From: Micavibrio sp. UBA6929
GTDB taxonomy: Bacteria > Pseudomonadota > Alphaproteobacteria > Micavibrionales > Micavibrionaceae
Reading direction: 5' to 3'
DNA length: 64,000 nt
Assembly (NCBI GenBank): GCA_002448815.1
Contig: DKAJ01000008.1
Location: 1-64,000, forward strand
Under the pieces are notes generated by a model. That model ran no database searches. It worked only from the letters and a program-made list of their open reading frames with translations, and was not told the origin of the DNA. Below, in pieces: positions 8,070 through 15,418 of this stretch (position 1 is the first letter of the stretch; each line of letters starts with the position of its first letter). Position numbers and translations under genes: made by a program.

Positions 8070-10007
8070 TTACTCACTTTTTTCATGCTGGCGCATGTAT
8101 TCTATGGCCTCGGGCGGGGCGGCGTGTCCAAGGGCCTTGATAAGCGGGATAACCTTTGGCCCATAACGTTTCCAGCGTCCCACGGACGAGGTGTAAATAG
8201 GTTTGTTGACCTGGCCAATACTAGCGGTGCGAACGGTGCTTTTTGCTTTGTAGAATTCAAGGCATTGGTCGCTCCACTCCATGCCAAGGAAGTCAATAAT
8301 GCGGCGCGCTTCGCCTTCAAGGTCATTGACGATGCCTTCATACGTGACATTAAGGATACGATCTCCGTAAACTTCGTTCCATTTTTCCATCATTTCGATA
8401 TAAGTTTTATACCTATGTCCAAGCGTTTCTAGGTTGTATGAGAAATCCTGCGCATCTTCGATAAAGTTTTTCGAGAATGTTGAGATGCAGCTATCCATCG
8501 CATTGCGCTGAATATGAATGAATTTTGCGTTTGGCAATGCCAAGCGAATGAAAGGAATCCATACATAGTTTGTTACCGATTTGTTGATTACGCGCCGTGC
8601 ACCTGGATGTATTTTGCGGGTGTAATCAACATATTTTTGCCCAATGGCCTCAGGTGATAAATATTCTTGTTTTTTGTCTTTTCGTCCAATCCGTAGAGGG
8701 TATCCTGTTGGGCATTTGGGGTTTTTAATATAGGAATAGTTTAAAATTAAAGTGTTTATCAGCGGGTTTTCGCCAACTCCAGCCATATCTGGATGGGAAA
8801 GGACAATTTGTTCTAGCAAGGTTGTGCCAGAGCGCGGCATCCCCAATACGAATACAGGTGTGTCGTCTTCGCATCCTTTGATATTAAGGTCGGATAATGA
8901 AGGGTGCGTAAAGAAATCAATCGTGTCTTTCGCAACCATTTGCCATTGTTCTTCGGTCATTTTTGGCGGGAAAGCCTTAACTTTTTCTTCTGCGCCCTTA
9001 AAGGCATAATCCAGCGCAGTTTCATGGTCTTTAGCTTGGTCATATATATCAAAGAGAGCGTAATATAATTTGGCAGCTTTGCGTGGATCATTTTGGAAAA
9101 TGTTATTTTCTTCCATGTGTTTTAAGGATTTGAAATACTTGTTGTCAGTGTCCTTAATGGTGCGTGTTTGTGTGGCCATTGCATATAAATGCTCAACATT
9201 ATTGGGGGCAAGATCGCATGCTTTTTTGATGAAATCGGCGGATAATTTGCGTTCGCCGAGTAAGCTATAATTATAAGAAGCTGAAGCGTATGCTTCGGCC
9301 TCTTGATGTGAATTTTGCTTGATGCGTGGATTTTTAAGGGCGCTAAGGATCATTTCTTGCCCTTTTTCAATTTGGTCAATTTGGGAATAAAGACTGCCAA
9401 GTGCAATTTGGATATTTAAATCATCGGGGTCACGGCGCCGTGCTTCTTCACCGAATTTGATGCCAGCGTGAAAGTTATTGATGTTGGCGGAAGCGGCGGC
9501 CATCATTTTAATAACGCCTGTATCATCTGGGCGAGCCTTAAGCAGTTCGATCATGATAGGCATGCCTTCGGCGACATTGTCATGTTCAATCATGTGTTTG
9601 CCAGTATAGAAGGCTTTACCGTAATTTTCGCGGTTAAGCGCACCTGTGATTTGGTCTTTTAGGAAGCCTGGTTCTTTGATTTGGTCAATAAGGGGTTTGT
9701 CGCCTTCGCCTTGTGTCATGTGGCGAGGTTTGGACAGGTTGCCGATTTTGATTAAATCTTGGGCGTTGTCGCCGACAGGAATGGAATAGGTTGTTTTGTT
9801 ACCTTCGCGCTTGATGGTTGCGGCGCTGTTGCGGGCGATATTGATGATTTGGTCTTTTGCATCTTTTATATCTTTTGCATCTTTGGCCTTGGCCTTTTGC
9901 TCGGCGCGCTGCGCGCCTTGTTGCTTGGCGGCCTGTTTGACTTTGCTCAGCGCTTTTTCGTGAGCTTTTTTCTGGGCGCGTTTTTGCTGTCTGTTCTTGG
10001 TTGTCAT
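8070..10007 (-). CDS. TPR-sulfotransferase fusion protein
   Basis: A 645-residue protein in three parts. Residues 1-55 are Lys/Ala/Gln-rich and probably coiled, with a K-A-K-D-A-K-D repeat. Residues about 120-370 form TPR-like helical pairs. Residues about 382-640 form a sulfotransferase domain with the PAPS 5'-phosphosulfate loop P-R-S-G-T-T (391-396) and the 3'-phosphate motif R-N-A-M-D-S-C-I-S. Known members transfer sulfate from PAPS to glycans, lipids or peptides. The substrate is unknown here. It is transcribed toward flagellin and sits between flagellin and a hook gene, which makes filament or surface-glycan sulfation possible. No signal peptide is seen, so it should act in the cytoplasm. 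Confidence 0.9.
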   Translation of the reverse strand: MTTKNRQQKRAQKKAHEKALSKVKQAAKQQGAQRAEQKAKAKDAKDIKDAKDQIINIARNSAATIKREGNKTTYSIPVGDNAQDLIKIGNLSKPRHMTQGEGDKPLIDQIKEPGFLKDQITGALNRENYGKAFYTGKHMIEHDNVAEGMPIMIELLKARPDDTGVIKMMAAASANINNFHAGIKFGEEARRRDPDDLNIQIALGSLYSQIDQIEKGQEMILSALKNPRIKQNSHQEAEAYASASYNYSLLGERKLSADFIKKACDLAPNNVEHLYAMATQTRTIKDTDNKYFKSLKHMEENNIFQNDPRKAAKLYYALFDIYDQAKDHETALDYAFKGAEEKVKAFPPKMTEEQWQMVAKDTIDFFTHPSLSDLNIKGCEDDTPVFVLGMPRSGTTLLEQIVLSHPDMAGVGENPLINTLILNYSYIKNPKCPTGYPLRIGRKDKKQEYLSPEAIGQKYVDYTRKIHPGARRVINKSVTNYVWIPFIRLALPNAKFIHIQRNAMDSCISTFSKNFIEDAQDFSYNLETLGHRYKTYIEMMEKWNEVYGDRILNVTYEGIVNDLEGEARRIIDFLGMEWSDQCLEFYKAKSTVRTASIGQVNKPIYTSSVGRWKRYGPKVIPLIKALGHAAPPEAIEYMRQHEKSE

Positions 10008-10327
10008 GGTGTGAAACCTTTGTCGTCGTTTTGTATGTATCTGTGTGGGCGGCGCGTTATCGCGGCCATTCTTTTTCTATTCTAACATGTTTTTGTTAAA
10101 ACGGACACACCGGCGGCGGGCCGGTATGCCCGTGGGTTAGGGAAGGTATTCACACGGGGACGGATTCTGCCAGCCCCCGCGTGAAGGATGGATTTTGGGT
10201 CTTGGGGTTAGGGATTGCATAAGGTATTGCAGCCCAAGACTCAAAACCCAAAACTCTAAGTGCCTTGCCCACATCCTGTGTTTTGTTTGCCACATCCTGT
10301 GTTCATGGCAAGGCTCTAGAGAATGGC
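10008..10327. repeat. Gene-free spacer with stacked inverted and direct repeats
   Basis: The spacer contains no supported gene. It holds ACCGGC/GCCGGT near 10108-10124. An 11-base inverted repeat has arms at 10149-10159 and 10175-10185 with one mismatch. A 14-base inverted repeat has arms at 10193-10206 and 10233-10246 with one mismatch. Two copies of CCACATCCTGTGTT (10269-10282 and 10290-10303) are spaced 21 bases apart and framed by CCTTGCC (10263-10269) and GGCAAGG (10307-10313). None of the hairpins has a T run on either strand, so they are not typical intrinsic terminators. Confidence 0.7.
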
Positions 10328-12088
10328 TTATCTCAGACGCAGCAGGTCTTCGGTCATGGAATCCACGGTATTGATAACGCGTGTTCCTGCGCCGAATGCG
10401 CGCTGCGAGACGATCAATTTGGCGAATTCGTCAGCCAGATCAACGTTTGAGGCTTCCAGCGTTGAGGCTTCGACGAAGCCCGCACCACCTTGTCCAGCTT
10501 CGCGGAGGTTTTCCTCGCCGGATTCAGAGGTTTCGCTGTAGGCTGTTCCTGATGTTTCGGTCAAACCGTTCTGGTTTGCGAATGTCACCAAGGGAACCTG
10601 ATACAGGTCGGCAGATGCACCGTTTGAGAAACGGGCAACAACGCGGCCTTCACGGGTGAGCTCGATACCTGTGCGCAGGCCAAGCTCGGCGCCGTCTTGA
10701 TCGGATGAAATTACGTCATAGTTACCGGCGAACTGTGAGAAACGCTCGATATCGATGGTGAAGTCTTGCAAGTCAGAACCATTGCCCCAGTTGATGTCGG
10801 CAAGTTCGATGTCGACATTACCGCTTGGGTCGGCCTGTGCGTTGATCGAACCGTCACCATTGAAGTTGATCAAGCCTTGCGAGATTGTTGATCCGTCTGG
10901 GTGGATCAATGTCATCTCCCACCAGCCTTGTGTGTTGGGTGAGGTTGTGTTGCTGAACTCGGGGAAGTCATCTTGTGTGTACCCTGTGCCGACGGTGTCT
11001 GTGTCGGTGGTGATGTCGTATTCAGGCTCGTAAACATATGCTGAACCATCTCCTGAAGGGTCTTGTACAAAGTTAAAGCCAGTGGCGCTTGTTGTAGGTG
11101 TTCCGATTGAGTCAATCAGTTCAAGGTCGTCACTCGGATCTACGGCTTGGATCAAAAGCTGACCAGCACCATCAATGCGGGCTTCGGCAACGCCAGAGGC
11201 ATTAACAGCATCCAAAACATCCTGCACAGTAGTTGTGGCGGTGAATGAAATTGTGATGTCGGTATTTGTAGCACTAGTGTCAGTTAAACGTATAACCATT
11301 TCATCGCCGTTGCTGATGCCGTCCAGTTCACCTGGGCCTGCACCTGCATTTCCGGCGATAAGGTCATCTGCGGTTAAAGCAACGCCCGCGCCACTGACGG
11401 CGTGCGCCATCGGGCCGACGATGTGACGGAATTCCATGGTCACCGTTTGCGATGAACCAAGGGAGTCAAAGACCGTCAAACCACGTGAGAAGTGCGATGC
11501 AATGTTATCAACGGGCAGGTTTTGCGCCGTTGTTTGACCGTATCCGTCAATTTTGGCTTCGTCCGCGTCAAGGTTCAATGCAATTTCAGCCGTATTTGTC
11601 GGGCGTGTTAAACCGCCAAGGAAGGCCACATCGGCAGGAACCAAAGATGTTAAGTCCCCTTGGTTGGCAGGCAGGTTGCCGTCTGAATCGATCGGCCATG
11701 CATACATCACAAAGCCCGCCGCATTACGAAGAAGACCTTGTGAATCTTCGCTGAACTGGCCTGCACGTGTGTACAAGAATTCCTGACCGAAATCGGTTGA
11801 GCGTTTGACAGGGAAGAAACCGTTTCCAGAAATCGCAGCATCTGTTGATGATGATGTTTGCTGGATTGATCCTTGCTGGTCAACACGCTGCACGCGGCCT
11901 GCGGATACTGTACCAGGAGAATAGCGCGTTAGACGGCTTTCACTGGTAACGAGTGAGTTGAAGCTGGCTTCTGATCGTTTAAAGCCAATTGTGTTCACGT
12001 TGGCGATGTTGTTCGATACGATCGATGTCGCCTGTGATTGCGCGCCCAATGCGGATACGCCGGTAAATAGTGATCCAAATAGTCCCAT
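10328..12088 (-). CDS. flgE: Flagellar hook protein FlgE, copy 1
   Basis: A 586-residue hook subunit. The N-terminal rod/hook motif is present (S-N-N-I-A-N-V-N-T-I-G-F-K-R at about 26-39), with G-N-G-F-F near residue 88. The C-terminal motif is also present (T-L-E-A-S-N-V-D-L-A-D-E-F-A-K-L-I with S-Q-R-A-F). The central part is longer than in the roughly 400-residue E. coli FlgE. It contains a hook-IN-like segment (T-V-Q-D-V-L-D-A-V-N, G-Q-L-L-I-Q) near residues 285-315. AAGGAG precedes the start by seven bases. It is 148 bases downstream of a second, clearly different flgE. An alternative is that one copy builds a hook extension or a hook-filament zone. Confidence 0.93.
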   Translation of the reverse strand: MGLFGSLFTGVSALGAQSQATSIVSNNIANVNTIGFKRSEASFNSLVTSESRLTRYSPGTVSAGRVQRVDQQGSIQQTSSSTDAAISGNGFFPVKRSTDFGQEFLYTRAGQFSEDSQGLLRNAAGFVMYAWPIDSDGNLPANQGDLTSLVPADVAFLGGLTRPTNTAEIALNLDADEAKIDGYGQTTAQNLPVDNIASHFSRGLTVFDSLGSSQTVTMEFRHIVGPMAHAVSGAGVALTADDLIAGNAGAGPGELDGISNGDEMVIRLTDTSATNTDITISFTATTTVQDVLDAVNASGVAEARIDGAGQLLIQAVDPSDDLELIDSIGTPTTSATGFNFVQDPSGDGSAYVYEPEYDITTDTDTVGTGYTQDDFPEFSNTTSPNTQGWWEMTLIHPDGSTISQGLINFNGDGSINAQADPSGNVDIELADINWGNGSDLQDFTIDIERFSQFAGNYDVISSDQDGAELGLRTGIELTREGRVVARFSNGASADLYQVPLVTFANQNGLTETSGTAYSETSESGEENLREAGQGGAGFVEASTLEASNVDLADEFAKLIVSQRAFGAGTRVINTVDSMTEDLLRLR

Positions 12089-12142
12089 AAGTTTTCTCCT
12101 TTACTTTACTTGAGTGTTTGCAGTTTTTTACTGCTTTTTGTT

Positions 12143-12223
12143 TTATTTACGTTTGTTGTCGTTTGCTTGTTTTGGGTTCATGGTTGGTTTGCGGGTTAGT
12201 GGGGTTAAAAACGGTAATGTCAT
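12143..12223 (-). CDS. Candidate 26-residue small protein between the flgE copies
   Basis: A short frame on the minus strand starts at the ATG at 12223 with AAAGGA eight bases upstream and ends in TAA at 12143. The product is basic at its C-terminus (P-K-Q-A-N-D-N-K-R-K) and has no recognised domain. The spacer may simply be a leader for the next flgE, so this is offered only because the ribosome site is good. Confidence 0.25.
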   Translation of the reverse strand: MTLPFLTPLTRKPTMNPKQANDNKRK

Positions 12224-12236
12224 GATGTGTCCTTTC

Positions 12237-14039
12237 TTATCCTTTTAGTCGGCTAAGGGTTTGTGTCATTTCGTTGATGGCGGTGACGACCTGCGAATTC
12301 ATGGAATACGCGCGCTGCGCCACAATGAGGCCGCCAAATTCATCGCCGACATCCACATTGGATGCCTCAAGCGTTCCGCCGTTGATGATACCTGCGCCGC
12401 CTGTTTTGGCTTCGTTGACGGTGGGTTCTCCGCTGGAGCCGTCTGCGCCAACGCGGTAGGCAGTTCCGTCAACGCTTTCCAGTCCATCAGGGTTGGTGAA
12501 TGTCGCCAATGGAATGCGGAATGCTGGCAGTGTCAGGTCGCTTTGGAACTGGATCAGCACTGTGCCGTCATCTTGAATTTCGATCCCTTTGAAGGATGTT
12601 TCAGGCGCACCGTTTTGTGACATATCCAGCGTATTGTAATTGCCGCTGAACTGGGTGAGGCGGGTGATGTCTACGGTGATATCGCCGCTGGTGTTGAAGG
12701 GCATGTCATCGCTGCTAAGGTTGAGGATGTTGTTGCCGTTGGCATCGCCGTCAGCGTTAAGGCTACCATCGCCGTTAAAGTTGAGCAGGCCTTGCGTTAA
12801 AATCGTGCGCGCGCCAGTGGTTTCATCGATTTGGACTGCGCTCATCTCCCACCATGTATAGGGGTTAGGGGTGGTGGTGTTGCTGATCGCGGGGAAGTCA
12901 CCTTGGCCAGGGTAAGCGTCGGTTGCCGTTGGCGTTGTTGTGATGTCGAAATCGGGTTCGTACGTATAATCAGGCGTTGCATCAGGGTCTTGTGTGATGT
13001 TCAGGCCATTGCTGCTAAGGACTGAGGCGCTACTGCCCGAGATATCCATTGTTGCAGCCGGATCAAGGGACTGGATCAAAAGCTCGCCATTGTCTGTTAG
13101 GCGCGCAAGGAAAAGCTGATCTGTGCCTGCGCCCGTATAATTGTTGATGACGTTAATCATATCCGTTGTTGTTTGTGCCTGATTAAGGCTGGTGTCGGCA
13201 GCGCCGCTTGTGAAGGTCACGTCAAGCGTATTTGTGCCGTCAGAAATTTGCAGAATATCGCCGTTCACAATCGCCGGAGTAGGGCCGTTCGTGTTGTCGA
13301 CCAAAACATCATCGCCGTTCAGGTCATCTGATGTGTTTGTCGAGAAATGCGCCATAGGGCCAACAATGCGGCGGAATTCAAAAGTGACATCTTGCGCAAG
13401 GCCGTCTGCGTCGTAAATCGTTACGGTTCTTGAGTAGCCTGCATCAACGCCTTCCGAGGCGGGAAGTTGCTGCGGCGTTGAAAAACGATGCGTATCGATT
13501 AAGTCGTCTGACGCGTCTAGATTGATGGATGTTTCCACGGCCGTTGTTTCAAAGAATTGCGCTGGATAGAGGCTGAGATCTACGGGGACGAGAGAGCCTA
13601 ATCCATCGCCTTGTGTGACGCCGTCTGCATCTGTTGCATAACCGTAGAGCACATATCCTGCGGTGTTGCGCAAAATGCCATCTGGCCCTGCGTCGAATTG
13701 GCCAGCGCGCGTATAAAGGAAATCTTCGCTGCCATCAGTGACATTACTGACGATAAAGAAGCCGTTACCTGTCACGGAAAGGTTACTTTCGACGCTGGAT
13801 TGTTGGATGGCGCCTTGGTCGCGAATACGGCTGACCGTTGTCGCCATAACGCCGCCATTGCTTGCATTGCGTGATGTGTAGCGGTTTGTTGCATCCGACA
13901 TAAGATCGCCAAAGGATGTATCGCTGCGCTTATAGCCAATCGTCGTCGTGTTGGCGATATTGTTTGAGATAACCTCTGTCGAGCGACTATGCGCCAGCAT
14001 GCCAGCAGAGCCCGTGTAAAGGGAGCTAAATAAACTCAT
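12237..14039 (-). CDS. flgE: Flagellar hook protein FlgE, copy 2
   Basis: A 600-residue hook subunit with the same architecture as the downstream copy. The N-terminal motif is S-N-N-I-A-N-T-T-T-I-G-Y-K-R. G-N-G-F-F-I-V lies near residue 90, and A-P-A-F-R-I-P-L-A-T-F-type beta segments follow. The C-terminus has E-A-S-N-V-D-V-G-D-E-F with A-Q-R-A-Y. It too has a hook-IN-like segment (T-D-M-I-N-V-I-N ... G-E-L-L-I-Q-S). Its start codon overlaps the flgD stop by four bases (ATGA), so flgD and this copy are translationally coupled. That coupling makes it the better candidate for the main hook protein. Confidence 0.94.
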   Translation of the reverse strand: MSLFSSLYTGSAGMLAHSRSTEVISNNIANTTTIGYKRSDTSFGDLMSDATNRYTSRNASNGGVMATTVSRIRDQGAIQQSSVESNLSVTGNGFFIVSNVTDGSEDFLYTRAGQFDAGPDGILRNTAGYVLYGYATDADGVTQGDGLGSLVPVDLSLYPAQFFETTAVETSINLDASDDLIDTHRFSTPQQLPASEGVDAGYSRTVTIYDADGLAQDVTFEFRRIVGPMAHFSTNTSDDLNGDDVLVDNTNGPTPAIVNGDILQISDGTNTLDVTFTSGAADTSLNQAQTTTDMINVINNYTGAGTDQLFLARLTDNGELLIQSLDPAATMDISGSSASVLSSNGLNITQDPDATPDYTYEPDFDITTTPTATDAYPGQGDFPAISNTTTPNPYTWWEMSAVQIDETTGARTILTQGLLNFNGDGSLNADGDANGNNILNLSSDDMPFNTSGDITVDITRLTQFSGNYNTLDMSQNGAPETSFKGIEIQDDGTVLIQFQSDLTLPAFRIPLATFTNPDGLESVDGTAYRVGADGSSGEPTVNEAKTGGAGIINGGTLEASNVDVGDEFGGLIVAQRAYSMNSQVVTAINEMTQTLSRLKG

Positions 14040-15403
14040 GCGCTGCCTCCTGTGGTTTCGTCCTCTTCAGGGACTTTGACGGATGAAATTTCGCTTAGCG
14101 GGATGAGGCGTGTATTACCGATTTCAAGGAAGATCACGCCGTTATCAATTTCCACGCCGGTGACGCGTCCTGTTGTGCTGGAGGTATAGTCAATGCGCGT
14201 ATCGTTTGTACTGGTTGCGTTGATTTTGACTGTATATTCGCCAGCAGGCATTTGATCGCCTGTATTGGATTTTCCATCCCATACGTAACTATGTGCGCCG
14301 TTTGTGCGTTTGCCTTCGTCGGTGAAGACCACGTTGCCGTTTGCATCTTCGATGGTGATATCGACGCTTTCGAAGTTATCTTGCAGTGTGTATGAGATAT
14401 TGGAATCGCCATCACCGCCATAGTTGAGTGTACTGTTTTTGATTGTATTTGTGGCCTTGGCAACCGCGTCGATGACAAAGGTGTATTGTCCTGCGGCAAA
14501 GCCGTCAGCATCCCACGTGTAGCTTTGGTCGCCTGCGCCTGTGTAGACATCATCGGTGAAGACAAGTTCACCTTGATCGTCATAGACCATGATTTTGGCG
14601 CGCTCGGCGTCTTCGGCAAGGCTATAGTCAATGGTCGCTTCGCCGCTGCTGTTGAGGATGAAGCTGTTGTTTTCGTAGCCAACGTCCAAGCCGACATAGT
14701 TGAGGGCGGCGGTTACGTTTTCAGCGTTGCTGCTGTTGATTTTGCTGACCGAGCTGTTGAGGACGTTGCCCAAGGCCACGGCGCGTTCGCCGACCAATAG
14801 ATAGATTTGTCCTGATTGCGATTCCACGCCTTGCACCGTGCCGGTCACAACGGTTGTTGCATCAATTGCATCACCGTTTGCATCCAATGCATCAATAACA
14901 ATTTCATATGTGCCGTCCTTGGCAATGCCGCCACCTGTTAGGCGGCCATCCCATGTGACATCATGTGCGCCAGATAGGGCGTTTACATTTTCTTCGTAGA
15001 CGATACCGCCTTCCTCGTTATAGATGCGCATGGTTGCGCTAGATGCGCTTTCTGGCAGAGAGTAACGCAGCGTTTTTTCAGCGCCATCGAAATAGAATTC
15101 AGAGCTGATATAGCTGATATCATTGCCGACATAGCTTTGGGCGTTACTCATGGATTGGCTGAGGCCTAGAGCGATAAGGCTGTCGAGCTTTTCGTTACTG
15201 TTGATTTGTTGTTCGACCTGTGTGAAGGCCACCAATTGGTTGGTGAAATCCGCACTGTCCATAGGAGACATTGGATCCTGATTTTGCAATTGCACAGTCA
15301 ACAGCGTCAAGAACTGTGTAAAGTCCTCGGCCAAAGCGGTGCTGGATGCACTGGTTTGGGATTGCTGATCAATCGCGCTTTGAATTGTAACGTCAGAAAC
15401 CAT
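14036..15403 (-). CDS. flgD: Expanded hook-capping protein FlgD with three Ig-like repeats
   Basis: A 455-residue hook cap, about twice the usual 220-250. The conserved capping region is at residues 25-90 (F-L-T-L-L-T-V-Q-L-Q-N-Q-D-P, F-T-Q-V-E-Q). It is followed by Y-V-G (91) and an Ig-like unit at about 112-172 (ending T-Y-E-I-V-I-D-A). A Tudor-like strand set with V-T-G-T-V lies at 183-214. A second Y-V-G (236), a second Ig unit (258-313, Y-T-F-V-I-D-A) and a third (337-396, Y-T-V-K-I-N-A) come next. A closing Tudor segment with V-T-G-V-E-I is at 412-442. Each Ig unit has Y-S/T-L near its start and W-D near its centre. FlgD caps the growing hook and guides FlgE assembly. It lies between fliK and flgE. 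Confidence 0.93.
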   Translation of the reverse strand: MVSDVTIQSAIDQQSQTSASSTALAEDFTQFLTLLTVQLQNQDPMSPMDSADFTNQLVAFTQVEQQINSNEKLDSLIALGLSQSMSNAQSYVGNDISYISSEFYFDGAEKTLRYSLPESASSATMRIYNEEGGIVYEENVNALSGAHDVTWDGRLTGGGIAKDGTYEIVIDALDANGDAIDATTVVTGTVQGVESQSGQIYLLVGERAVALGNVLNSSVSKINSSNAENVTAALNYVGLDVGYENNSFILNSSGEATIDYSLAEDAERAKIMVYDDQGELVFTDDVYTGAGDQSYTWDADGFAAGQYTFVIDAVAKATNTIKNSTLNYGGDGDSNISYTLQDNFESVDITIEDANGNVVFTDEGKRTNGAHSYVWDGKSNTGDQMPAGEYTVKINATSTNDTRIDYTSSTTGRVTGVEIDNGVIFLEIGNTRLIPLSEISSVKVPEEDETTGGSA

Positions 15404-15418
15404 TGTTCTTTACTTCCT

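Noticed and set aside
10263..10313. Possible CRISPR-like repeats
   Set aside because: Only two 14-base copies with a 7-base gap, far too short, and no cas genes.
12119..12140. GCAGT/ACTGC hairpin with T-tail on the plus strand
   Set aside because: The flanking genes are on the minus strand, where no T run follows.
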